Positions 44,451 to 55,482 of a stretch of 55,482 nt of DNA are shown one piece after another. The translations under genes were made by a program, and so were the position numbers. The notes under the pieces were generated by a model. It had not been told where the DNA came from and ran no database searches. It worked only from the letters and a program-made list of their open reading frames with translations. How positions within the stretch are numbered: the stretch's first letter is position 1; each line of letters starts with the position of its first letter. The stretch is taken from positions 1 to 55,482 of the forward strand of contig JABCPU010000427.1 of the NCBI GenBank assembly GCA_016800925.1, read 5' to 3'. Source of the DNA: Suillus spraguei (Eukaryota > Basidiomycota > Agaricomycetes > Boletales > Suillaceae).

Positions 44451-44778
44451 TTTCGGTGCCTATAAAGGGTCTTTGAGACCCGGTTATTATGTTGTGGGAA
44501 ACCTATCTGCGAGACCCACCTACCCTCCGATCTAAAAATAGCTTACATGTAATTTTGCCTCCTGCCCTTCCTGCGTACCTACGGCGCCTCCCGCACTTTG
44601 TTTTGTAGGCTCTGGCAGTTCATTTGTAGGCTCGCGTGGTATGGATAATAGTCTGGTAGGATCGTCTAGTAGGCTCTGGAGGTATCCTTGGTATGTGTCC
44701 ATTTATGTATCGCATACAAATTAATGTACTCAGTACAAGTTTTTCTGTAGGCATCGTACGCATGCAGATCTTCTCTCC
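44451..44778. other. Spacer upstream of the KDZ gene
   Basis: No coding frame. Contains repeated TAGGCTC/GTAGGCT words between 44605 and 44700 (TTTTGTAGGCTCTGG, TTTGTAGGCTCG, TAGTAGGCTCTGG). It presumably holds the promoter of the gene at 44779. Confidence 0.4.
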
Positions 44779-47700
44779 ATGACTCTAACTAACTCCCGGA
44801 ACACTCGTAAAGCTCAACTCGTATGCTCTGGCCTCGGGCAACACTTTGTAAGTCCGAGGAAAGCCAGAGACAAGAGGAAAACGCAAACACTCGTGGCATT
44901 GCCTGGCGCGGAACTCAAGCGTCGTCATCTACTTGCTCAAATGCAACGCCTCATGGATCCTACATCATCCCAAACATTGTGTTCTCCTCGTACCACACTG
45001 GGTGGTCCCTCTGGTGAAGCAGACAACATGAACACGCACAATTTTGATTTCACAGGCGCTGAAGACCAAATGTCGGAGGAAGTCTCTTCTGATAGGCTCA
45101 CAGACATAGAGACAAGTCCACGCAAGCGGCGCATTCTCCCCGATAAATCGACAGATACATTATACGCCAACTGGCAGAAGCTTATACCCACCCTCGTTGA
45201 CCCGCAATTGAGTTATTATGCTCGAACTCTTGGGCAAGCCTTGGAGAAAACTCACGATGTGATCTCAGCATGCGGGACTCACACATGCGCTCATAAAAGG
45301 ACGAATATGTTGTGTTTATTCTTCGATAGCAAGTACTTACATTTTTTCCTATTGCCTAATCTAACGAGTGCAATGTCAACAGGATTTGTATCAATCGACG
45401 TACTGAGCTGCGAATGCTCCAGCCTTGCGCAGGTCCTCCTTCATCATGGGTTATTCCCTACTTCACCTTCACAACCTCGTATGGCAGTCTCAGTGGATCT
45501 ACTGTCGTTTTATCGAGCACTCTTTGAGCGTTCTTGTGATGCAATCAACGCTCTGGCATCCGCGCTCAAAACCCACTATTCACGCCGAGGGTTTCAAGTC
45601 ACTGACGCACGGGTAAGATCTATTTGTCTTGTATTAATGTTACTAAACTATTTCAGGGTGAACTTGTGCAGGAACCCTTTCGTCGCGGTCTGGGCCATGC
45701 CGTACAGTGGTACGATGTCCTACAGGTCGAAATCGAACGCCAAGTCGACACAGTTCTCCAACAAAGTCGAGACCGTGTGGCCAACCTCCAACCACCCCAA
45801 CCACCACCACCTCAAAGTTCAGATTCAATTGTCTTACACCGTGGGCGATGTGCACCACTCCTTGCACAGCGCTGTCCGGCATGTTTTGGCGGCACACTAT
45901 TCGGCCGACCCATTGAACAAGGTGGAGACATACATGTCGCTACGGATGGTAATTTCCATCATCGTCACCGGCGTTCTGCGGGTGACTGTCCTCGTTTCTA
46001 TGAGCCAACTTACTTCCTTTCCAAGCAATTTGTTGATGCAGTCGGGCGCCGAATCAATGCACAACGTAAGCGACCAGCAAAGGCACACGCGCCCCTTGTC
46101 CCTGATGAAGCTATCGACCTATGTGAGAATGCATACGAAGCTGCCGACGGGAAGAAACAAAAGGCCGCTATGGACAGCTTTGACGACACAGGCATAATGG
46201 CGCTTATTTGCCGTCATGATATTCCTCTTTTTTTTGCTAACATTGATACCCCTGGCGAGCAACAGAAGTACTCTGTTGCGCTGATTGAACACTTGTTCAC
46301 ATTGCTCCCTCCTCAAGCCACGGTCGTGACTCTCTACGACGTCGGCTGTGTTCTTGCACGGTCCCTTTCAAAGGTACGTACATGATCTTAATTACATTCA
46401 CTTGCTGATTATACCCAGTTCGAGATTCTCCCTCAGGATGTGTTATTGCGCCTGCGCTTCGCAACTACAGCCATGCACGCGTATGGCCATGAATGGGCCT
46501 GTCAACTGGTGCACAATCCACGGATGTGCATTGGCATGGGGTTATCTGACGGCGAGGGGACTGAGCGGTTGTGGTCGCGATTCATTCGCCTGATAGGTGT
46601 CGAAAGATCATCATCGGTACGTTACATGATATTGTACGCTAACATATATGTACTAATACTTTAATTCACTTAGCGTCAGCGCCGTATTTGGTTAATTGAC
46701 CGCCAAGCGACTGCGATAGGATCTGAGATGAAAGATGACCTCGGTGACTGGATTAAACGCCGTTTGAAACGGGGCATCAAGGACCAGGGTTCTGTGGCAC
46801 TCGATGCTATCAACCGTTGTGAAACATCTGTGGAGGACCTACAGGCTCAGTGGGCTGACCAACGACAATCACAACTCTCAATTCGCGCTCGTGAGTAACC
46901 ATACAATGTGCGCACAACGAGTAGTTCTGCTAAAGATGTCTTCAGATGCTCCTGCTCGCCTCCGAAAAGAACTTGACACTGTTCTGGCTCTACAATCCGA
47001 TTTGGATGCCTCTGATCGAGCCTTGCAGGCTACAAGGACTACGCTAGAGAAGGACGCAGCATCCGGTGATACCCTCGATGTCCTCGAGAGCCTACAGAGG
47101 GGCCATGATCGTCTCATGGCCAAAGTCGAAGCACTGTATTCTTCTCTAAATGTACACGACAGATTTCCCGAGCTCGATGGAGTCAATCTGGACTTCGTCC
47201 GTGTACTTCTTATCGCACGCGATCTTAAGATGAATATTCGGAAGCGCGCTATCGCCAGTTTTTTTGAATGGGATAAGCTCGATCGCGCTGTAGGTGGATC
47301 CCAACAAACATTAGGTAAGTCTTCATGTCCGACTACTCATCCATTCTAACCTTATTTTTCAGGGACAAAACTTCATCAACACACTCGGAAAGCCATTGCA
47401 AAACGGCAACCTGCTCTGATGACGGCCATCAGAAAATTTAATTCATATTGTGAGCGCCTAGAGTTACTCTACGATCCTGCTTGGAACATCCCGCTTCCCA
47501 CCGCCCTCCCCACAAAATTAGCTGAGTTACGTGGTGACCAGACATTAATGCAGGATGTCTGGGTCACACCCTCAATGGGAGAGGTGCCTCGATGGCTGGC
47601 AGACTCAGATGTCAGGGATGGAATCCGCGCCCTTCTCAAACGTGACCGGTGTCGGGAGGAGCAACAACGCTTAGGTATGGAGGCGGACAATTTGTGCCGC

Positions 47701-49035
47701 TTCTTTGGAGAGGAGCTGACGGCACTGGAGCTTTCACTCCGTTTGCCTGAAAGTAAGTTTGCTTCTCAATATTCAATCAATGTTTAAATGTTGAACTTGC
47801 TCATTTATAGACAAGCGCTTTGTTGTTCCATTGCAACAGAAGCGCTCTCATTTCCTCCGCCTTCAGACGCGATGGGCAAATTCGCTAGCATCTTCGGTTC
47901 GGTTTACGAGCCGTGCAAAGGAGGCGCTAGATTGCGCTATAGCCTACTCTGGAGGTCCTCAAAGTACCACTCTTCACTTGGCGAGTGTGACAGTGCAAGA
48001 CCCTGTTCCAGAGGATGAAGCAGTGTTGCCTGAGGTAGACGACTTGGCAGAGGTTGAGCCCGAGCAAGCTGCGCTCGCAGACATCCTGGAGGGTGATATT
48101 GCTGGAGCAGAGTTCGTTGAGGACGAAGATATCGTGCATGATATTTGTGCCAACATAGTGTGGGATCCGCCCAAGGTACGTCAATATTGTTGACGCCAAC
48201 TCTCACTAACATATATGTAGGGTCTCCTGATTGATGACTTCCGTGCACCATCTCAAGACTCGCATACGATCGTGCCTGGACGTGTAGCCACAAGAACAAC
48301 GTCATCGACTGGACGCTTCCCCCAGCAAGTGTTTGAGCCGAGGGATATATCTTTTCTCGCTCGTCCGACTGCATTCCTCAATGATGTATGTATCAATGGC
48401 TGTGCCATCCTCCTGCAGATGGACATGCCTAACCCAACCGTGGCTATCTTCTCTACACACGATCTGCCTCGCATCCGCTACAATGCCGCAGATGATATAC
48501 TTTGGCGCAATACATCCTGGACGTGTTATTGGGAGAAAGATGTATGGGTTCTGCCAATTCATAGGCCAGCTAATGTTGGCCATTGGGTTGTTTGCGTTAT
48601 ATATTTGTCAAGAAAAGAACTTCACCTCTTTGACAGTCTCGCTGAACAGAAACCGTGGAAACATGACGTGAAAGTAGGTTCATTCTAGCTTTCATGCAAT
48701 GATGATTTTGATTGCTTTGCAGGATATCACGAAACTAGTCTGTCGACTTCTGATGATAGCACGTCAACGAGAGAAGGAGGTACATATTAATCTTGATGGA
48801 TGGGTAGCTCGCCCATTGACAGTGAGTTCGGGTGTATCTCCTGTCTCAACCCTCAATTTGACGATTCACGCAGGTTAAATCTCTCCAGACCAATGGATAT
48901 GATTGCGGCATATGGATTTTAGCAGCGATGATTGCTGTCCTACGTGGACGGCACATTACGCGACTACAAGAGGATGAAATGAGTGACCTACGACATTATC
49001 TACGTGCTCGCGTACTTTCCATACCAGTATTCTAG
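44779..49035 (+). CDS. KDZ-type transposase fused to Ulp1-like cysteine protease
   Basis: Eleven exons splice to 1249 codons: 44779-45328, 45383-45612, 45657-46373, 46419-46616, 46674-46890, 46946-47314, 47363-47752, 47811-48175, 48221-48673, 48723-48821, 48874-49035. Introns are 44-58 bases. A CxC1-like N-terminal part (CGTHTC ... VLSCECSSLAQVLLHHGLFPTSP ... FERSCDAINALA) precedes the KDZ core. Core motifs are CPACFGG, VATDGNFHHRHRR, IDTPGEQQKYS, TLYDVGC and SDGEGTERLWS, with likely catalytic D, D and E. A helical region follows. The last ~250 residues are Ulp1-like, with His in NVGHWVV, Asp in LFDSL, Gln in LQTNGYD and Cys in DCGIW. The role is DNA transposition, with the protease perhaps cutting SUMO-like tags (inferred). 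No stop or frameshift is seen; the true start could lie upstream. Confidence 0.88.
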
Positions 49036-50258
49036 CCTGCATGCATGTACCATACCGTTACTACCCTAAGTCTGTACATATTGACCATTGGCAAGCAATC
49101 TATCATACTGTCTCCTCCCCGCAAACATATTTGAATTTGCCAACGAGGACAAATCATGATGCGTCAAACAGGCTATCATAGAATATATCTCCCTCAAGTT
49201 GGCCATACATCCTAACAAGTATCATTATATCGAACACCTATCCAAGAATCTTCTCCCTACCATAAACATCGAGCTTGTGGAATGAATCTGCATCAGCCAG
49301 GCCTATCATAGAATATGACTTTCTTCTTGCTTCTTGCCATATCGTACACTGGCACACAATCATTATATGGTAAGTGTTTCTTCTCCAAACAGCTCCTCTT
49401 ACATCTCAGAAACATTTCCCAGCTCGAACATAGCACACCGACAACCAGAAGATATCGTGTCGTAGTACTAGATTCGCCATGAGAACAATGAGCGGAGAGG
49501 AGAGTCAATCGGACAAGGTAAGTCCTAGGTTCATTTCCAATCAGCATTCATGCACTGTCATGCCGCTTTAAGCTCATAACGTATTGTACAGGTTGTCCCA
49601 CTCATTGCGCCATAGCATACCAAGTATCCTTGCTGTCCCGAGATATTTTCATGTCATTTGGTTGGGGCTGATGCCGTGAGTAGTTCGATACTATTGTCAA
49701 GGATTTCATGCCAACTCATCTCTTGCAGTTTGTGTTTCTATGTTAACACAAGGTATATTCTCAATCTTACTGGCTGACAGCCTCGCCGGCATACACTCCA
49801 GTAGGTTCACGACCCTCCTGGACCTACCGATCCTGCACAACCCTCTCAGACATCCATGACAGGCCCTACCGAAAATACTCCCGGTCAGTCGGCTCCTGAG
49901 TCCTGATACTGATTGCATTCTAACTTGTTATGTAGCATAAAACTTAGTGACCCTGATCGCGAATGTACTAATAGCAAAATACATATAATAATGAGGCTGC
50001 GGTGAGTCTTTTCCTCCGGAGCTGCTCTTCGTATCACTCATACGCCTCTCTCCTCTGCTAAATTTGCTCCCTTCAACATACAAAATAACATTCGCCGGCC
50101 TGTCGTATATCTTATTTTGGTGCGTAAATTTATTTCACTTGTTTTTTGGCTCCTTTGCTCATGCACTGTCCTTCGTGACAGCTACGTTCTTTCAGATACT
50201 TGCATCGGTGCGTTATTGCATGCTCAGAAGTATCCCTCTTTGACAATACTTCTTTAGA
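49036..50258. other. Spacer without recognised gene
   Basis: Between the KDZ gene and the next start. A short repeated phrase, AGGCTATCATAGAATAT / AGGCCTATCATAGAATAT (49169-49185 and 49298-49315), stands out. No open frame of note. Confidence 0.4.
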
Positions 50259-52544
50259 ATGACTCAAACCCCGTTCAATGAGGAATTGGACTTGTTCAAC
50301 AGGCCATCCTCTCCAGCCTTTCCCCTTCCTGACGCCAACTATGCGTATGAACAATTTGGTGGAGGCCGTCGGTATGAAGAACCAACAGTCGAGCTGACTC
50401 CATCAAGGTTGAGGAGTCATCTTAAGGCCACAGCGCGTGACACCGGTGTCATCAAAGGTGCTTCTATTCGACGAAGGGGGGGCCAACCAAATGCAGACAG
50501 TCAAGGTTCTGCGCAATCAGGCACTGCATCTTTGCAAGGTTCTGCGCAATCAGGCCCAAGCGCTGCATCTTTGGACCAGCCTCAAGATGGAGCGAGTGAT
50601 TCAACACTTACCATTGCACTGAGCGGCACTCGGCACCACTCACCATTTACAGGCGATGTAACATCACTCACTGTCCCACAGGGCAGCAGTCGCCACCCAT
50701 CACCCTTCACAGGTGACGCGGCTTCCCGACCCCCAGCTCCCGCACCTCTCCAAGACATGTTCTATGGTTCGATGAGTGACCAGCCTACTTGGACGGGCCA
50801 ACAGACAACTATGTTTGATCTCATGGGCGCCGAACCGTTCACAACCTTACTCAGGGATCAGGCTCCAGATCCTTCAGGCTTCATACAAAGCTTCCCCGGT
50901 CAAGTCCCACCATTTGATCTTCACCGCGCATCTCACTCAGCCCCTCAAGCTGGTCCTGCGCTTCCGCCCTCCACGAACATTATTCCACCCACACCACTGA
51001 AGGACATGAATGATCCTAGCGTCCCCACTGCACACACCCCAAGTCCTGGCCAAGTCAGCAACTCGACTTGAGCCACTACTCTCCTGACTCCAGCATCCAC
51101 GAACGGTTTCCTGAAGAAAGCCTTACTTCACGCTCTGAGGAACTACCAGTCGTGGGACGCAGGTCTGCAGAGACCAACGATGCACTTGATGCAGGGTTTG
51201 CAGCCATCGATAAGACCTTACTTGAATTATCCAGGTCTACTGCGATGCCAATGCATCAAGTGATCAACCTGTTCATGAAGAGCCGTGGACGCACCGCAAG
51301 CAGCATCAATTACTGGAACCTTTATTCTAATTATTTCAAGGACAACTCACAGCAGGAACTCGCCCGACTTCATCAAGATCTTCCAGTTGGAGCACGCACA
51401 CCTAGTAAGTTCTCAATATGCATCCATTACAGTATGTAAATTAAATTTTTCACAGGCGCTACTGTGCGTAAAGACTGCTACGCGAAGTTCAAAGAACAAT
51501 ACCCCGACACATTTCAAGATATCCTTGACATGCATGACGAGATATCTTCGTTAGGTGGATTGCCTCAAACAGTTAGTCAGCGCGCGCAAGCATTCCAGAG
51601 GCTTCAGAAAAGGGTGACGAATATTGTAAGTGATTTCATTGTTGTGTCTCGGCACTTATGTACATTCATCCATGCAGTTAGATGTTGCATCCGCTAAATT
51701 CGGGTTTGAGTCTGCGACTGTTATGTGTGGCAAGATGTCAATCAGGATGCTTCTCTCGGTCACGTACACACAACGCCTGGAGCAACAGACGTAAGTCGTC
51801 AAAGTCGTGTCTAAACCTCATGCACTTATTGATATTCTGCGATAGTTCTTTCTCATGCGATGCCGCGCAGACAATGACACTATCATCGGTCACCTCAAAG
51901 CCCAAGTTTAGTGAGTTTTTTTTACTATCTTGAAGTTTACACTATCTCATTAAATGTCACAGTAACTCCATATCATTATCTACCGTCGATCTCGCATTCA
52001 TGGATCAGGAAGATACTGATATGGCGTCCTCTTCCAAAGTTGTGAATTCCAAGCGCCCCGGTTCTAAGGACCCTGACCCCGATGACATGGATCCAGGTTC
52101 TGACCCTTTGGAAGGACGCGAAGACAGTATCAAATGGATCAAGAAGCAAATTACGAAACAAGTTGGTACGTTTTCGGTTCACTCTAATCATATTCAGACT
52201 AATGGACTGTCCTACATCAGCCAAGTTCGGAGGCAAATTCGGCACCGACAGGACCTTTCCTTGGAAGCTCATGCCGAATGCCCTGGCAGACGACAATGTT
52301 TGCATCAAGGGTTACCCCGCACACAAGTGTCTCCTGCCAGGCGAGTCACGCGGGATTACCTCAAGTTCAAAGAGCAAGGGTGTCGCTGGTTTGACACAGA
52401 AGGAGGTCACTATCCTTGTCGAGGCTTTAAAAGCAAAGTCCATGTATGTCGAGAAAGTGACGTTGTGGATCGAGGTATGTGATCGATTTGTATGTTCTGG
52501 ATTTTGTTTTCTGACAGTCTAATTTCAATAGCGGCAGTATTGAC
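50259..52544 (+). CDS. Unrecognised multi-exon gene next to the KDZ transposase
   Basis: Starts ATG at 50259 with a low-complexity Ser/Pro/Gln-rich N-terminus of about 270 codons. This includes a repeated GSAQSG segment (50508 and 50541) and two (H/P)SPFTGD segments. The frame shifts near 51070, then exons follow: about 51072-51402 (HQVINLFMKSRGRTASSINYWNLY), 51456-51626, 51679-51789, 51846-51910, 51962-52165 (acidic Asp/Pro-rich) and 52221-52472 (KFGGKFGTDRTFPWKLMP). The introns are about 52-56 bases with GT/AG ends. The exact end is uncertain; one join gives TGA at about 52542. The folded parts look like a conserved uncharacterised protein. Its function is unknown, and co-location with KDZ is the only clue. 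Confidence 0.55.
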
Positions 52545-54591
52545 CTCTCAGCGGCCTGTTATTTTCGGTGAAGCTCCTCCATCAGACTACCCTCATTCAC
52601 GCGCTCGATGTCTGTTCGTCGATGGACATATCGACTACAATGGTCCCCCTCGCATCAAGTCCAGTACAGCAGTTACTAAAGTCAAGAAATCTACCACTTC
52701 AGTAGGGAAATCTGTTATGCGTCTTGAGGTAGTACCTCCCCCCATCACGGCCTTTTAAGGTTGTTGCCTGGCCGCCAGCTCGCGAGGTGATCGATGTTCG
52801 ATCCTCTTCCCCCGATTCTCAAGACACAAACGACCATCACCAACAGGACTCTGAGTCGGAGTATGAGGATGCGTCTCACGGAAAGAGGAAGAAGCGGAAG
52901 TCCAGTGGTGAGCTGCGTGCATCAAAGAAGCGCATATCACCTGTAGACATTCTCCCAAAAGCAGGGAGGACAGGTGCACAATCAAAGGAGACACCAGCGC
53001 CGTTACAATCACCAACAAAAGGAGGACCATTATCCCCTTGACAGTAGATCATCCGGCGACGATCAAGACCTCCTTGCGACTACTACTATGCGCCTTCGTG
53101 ACGGCCCTTCTGAGCAACCTGCGAACACCAAAGGTACGACATCATCTATCTATTTATTTCAGTGGGCTAACATTTGATTTTATAGGTCGTGTCAAAGCAC
53201 GACCAGTTATGAAGGGTTCTCATTCGAAGACAAAGCCAACGTCTCGTCATGGCCGGGCCCTTCGTACCATATACTCCGATGGCGACTCTGACGCTATTGA
53301 CGACAGGATCGAAGCCAAGTCCAGAAACTCTTTCCAAGGAGCGCAGACAACTCTGCGACAAGTTCTGCAGATGTGCCTGCAGATACTACTGAGGAGGCGG
53401 CTGCACCACTGTCACAGCCAAACACGGAGGTGAACGGTGCACTCCTGCGGTCTACATCAACTTCAGACGCAGTTCAACATGATGTTGCCAGCGATATTGG
53501 CCAAGTTCTGGGGCAACCAGACACATCTTTGCCCGCAGAGCATCTTCCTGTGCCTCCTGGAGGATCGGGAGGAGGGGTGGTAGTGGTAGTAGGAGGAGGC
53601 GGTGATGTAGGAGGAGGAGGTAATGGAGGTAATGGATTGGTGAGCCGAGGTACCTTGGATGACGGCTTGACCAGTCGAGCACCACCGGAGCCCCACAACC
53701 TCCCCATGAACACTGATAGCCAATCTGAGGAGTCCATGCGCCGTCGAGAGCATCTCCATCGTGAAATCCGCGATCCTCGTGAACCTGTCCATCAACTATC
53801 TCATGAACCCGACCGTCACGCATCTCGTGAACCCGACCGTCAAGTTTCTCGTGAACCCATCCGTCAAGATCTTCCAGATAATTTCCATCGTGATCGAAGG
53901 AATTATCCTTTCTATGGCTCTCGTGGGCCTCTCCCTCCTGACTCCCGTGGTCCATTTCCTCCTGACCCCCGCGGTCCTTTCCCTCCTGACCCTCGTGAAC
54001 GCCTTAATCGAGAGGTGCATGATCCTCGTATGCCTGGTCGTGGTACTCATGACGCATCCTATCCAGTAAGTGATACACTCTGATTTTTGCATGATTAAAT
54101 TAATGTCTTGGCAGCTGCAGGATTACCAACGCCTCCATCCACATGATCTATACTATCATCACAATGGCAATGGCCATGGTCACGAAAGCCCTCCTGAGCA
54201 CTACGATACTCGCAACCCTACACGAGATTTGTCCCCAGTGGCAGAATCCAGCACAGACCATGGCATGGAACGGGAGCGCAGTCGCTCGCAGGCATACTCC
54301 GACCATGACAGATATAGCCCGGCTATGGACTATGGATACACGCGCCGTGAATATGGATACCCTCCCCGTGGTGATTTTGACGATCGTAGCCATGGAATGC
54401 CTCCCCAGCACAGCAGAGGTTACTATCCTGACCCCATGCTCATGGGAGACGACCTGGATACACCGCGGACTCCAGGTGGGCCGGTCACGATTCACGCAGT
54501 CCATACTATGGACCAAGTCCCAACTCGAGCTCTCAGGCAGAGTACCCAGGCAAGGCGCCTCCTTCTACTTGACCGTATGTATCTCCTTTAG
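52545..54591 (+). CDS. Charged, disordered protein exons (possibly the same gene continued)
   Basis: Successive frames: about 52545-52756 (AAVLTSQRPVIFGEAPPSDYP), 52787-53041 (Ser/Glu/Lys-rich, GKRKKRKSSGEL), 53187-53433 and 53373-54066, joined through an intron (54067-54114, GTAAGT...GGCAG) to 54115-54591. The 53373 frame has a Gly/Val run, then tandem RE-P-(V/D)R repeats and RGPFPPDPRGPFPPDP repeats; the last exon is Tyr/His/Asp-rich. Such composition suggests a nuclear scaffold-like or RNA-associated disordered protein, but no domain supports a function. Small frame changes near 52756 and 53373 may be missed introns or damage. It may form one long gene with 50259-52544. Confidence 0.42.
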
Positions 54592-55017
54592 CCCCCCGGT
54601 TCATTATTATGCTTTCTATTTTTTGTCGTCCAAGTTGTAGTCCGGTCATTTCCACCTTCCTGCCCATCCCTGTTCTGCTATTCTGCCTTTTTAGTATGCC
54701 GCTCTCTTCTGCACCACCTTCGATGTGTTTTGTTTCTTGTTCTGCTGTTCTGCGTTATGCCGCTCTCATATGCACCGTGACTGCCCTCGATGTGTTTTAT
54801 TTCTCGTACCTGACCCTTTTAATTCATCCTAGTACTTCTGTATGTAGTTCAACATCTTGTCGTGCTGTTACCATCCATCCAATACATTGAGTATGTTGCT
54901 TGAACCAATGTGTGAAATTTTCACCACTACTACAAGCACGAGTGTCGAGCGGAACACCCGTTGAAAAAACAAACGGAAAACATAAGTGAATACGTGACAG
55001 TCCTCCAAAACATCGCA

Positions 55018-55262
55018 AATGTTCCCCCCCAAAAACCTCCTCGACGACCCTCTCAAACCTCCTCGACGACCTTCTCAAACCTCCTTGAAGACCCTTCCAA
55101 ACCTCCCTGACATCCCTCTCAAACCTCTCCAATGACCCTCTCAAACCTCTCATACGACCCTCTCAAACCTCTCATACGACCCTCTCAAACCTCCCTCACA
55201 ACTCTCTCAAACCTCCTCAACGATCCTCCCCAAGCCTCGCAGACACTCCTCTCAGACCTCCT
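55018..55262. repeat. 22-bp minisatellite
   Basis: About 11 imperfect units of CCCTCTCAAACCTCCTCGACGA or variants (CCCTCTCAAACCTCTCATACGA twice in a row near 55136-55180). Unit length stays 22 bases, decaying toward 55262. The reverse-strand frames across it are by-products. Confidence 0.9.
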
Positions 55263-55412
55263 TTAGAAGAATAGTATTTGTCAGTTTACAAAGGTGAGGG
55301 TCACGTACCTTGGTAGGAAAATTCAGTAGAATCTGGAGGCAATGGGCGGGAGGTTCTTTCAGGAGGGACGTCTTGGAGATAGGTTAGCGCACACCAAGAA
55401 ACCCAGTCTGAA

Positions 55413-55482
55413 AGACCGTGGGAAGGTCTAAAAAGTGCTGCCAAGGGTGATCTTTGACCGTGGGAGGTCTAAAAAGCTGCTG
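55413..55482. repeat. Two direct repeats at the window end
   Basis: GACCGTGGGAAGGTCTAAAAAGTGCTG and a second near copy (GACCGTGGGAGGTCTAAAAAGCTGCTG) start 42 bases apart. The window ends in the second copy, so this may be the start of a longer tandem array or a transposon end. Confidence 0.6.

Noticed and set aside
53452..53955. 167-codon reverse-strand ORF with GRVHE repeats
   Set aside because: Mirror of the repetitive forward exon (RE-P-R and PPDPRGP repeats), which continues into a properly spliced next exon.

Overview
The window looks like repeat-rich DNA from a mushroom-forming fungus (Agaricomycetes, possibly Boletales). The evidence is introns of 44-58 bases, Ty3/Gypsy chromoviruses, a KDZ-type transposase gene, and gene families I recall from Boletales. 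I see no rRNA, tRNA or recognisable housekeeping gene. Roughly 1-44.5 kb is a nest of LTR retrotransposons. About 44.8-54.6 kb is a gene block led by a KDZ transposase.

Retroelement layout. Two near-identical 7.9-kb chromoviruses (family A) lie at 328-8263 and 31541-39445. Each has LTRs, a self-priming type primer site, gag, a -1 frameshift signal, protease-RT-RNase H-integrase-chromodomain pol, and an antisense accessory gene between pol and the 3' LTR. A second family (D) at 16.7-22.0 kb has a chromodomain pol followed by a zinc-knuckle ORF. A third (family G, a retropepsin/RT/RNase H/integrase element without a chromodomain) occupies about 23.8-30.7 kb and also has an antisense gene. Fragments and solo LTRs of families A, B, C and G fill the rest. 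Four solo LTRs have exact 5-bp target duplications: 12783-13531 ACTGC, 22219-23558 GCATT, 28917-29391 CTTAC and 41422-42177 ATGCC.

Most interesting system. The antisense genes of families A and G both splice in silico into open three-exon genes (305 and 291 codons). Both encode a six-cysteine cluster of the C-x2-C-x6-C ... C-x2-C-x6-C kind used by fungal Zn2Cys6 DNA-binding proteins. The family A gene has a perfect 17-bp palindrome of the form CGG-N11-CCG 54 bases upstream of its ATG, which is Gal4-type site geometry. The sense-strand pol genes are broken by frameshifts and TGA stops, yet these antisense frames stay open. I infer a retroelement-borne regulator that may act on its own element.

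Family A also carries two textbook signals. An 11-base LTR sequence 34 bases after the TATA box is exactly complementary to the sequence just inside the 5' LTR (Tf1/sushi self-priming). At the end of gag there is A_AAA_AAT, a 5-base spacer and a 10-bp perfect stem.

Right end. 44779-49035 splices into an 11-exon, 1249-codon gene fusing a CxC1-type cysteine cluster, a KDZ transposase and a C-terminal Ulp1-like cysteine protease with its catalytic residues present. Downstream (50259-54591) are exons of one or two unrecognised genes, then a 22-bp minisatellite. Assignments are from reading translations by eye; no database search was run.
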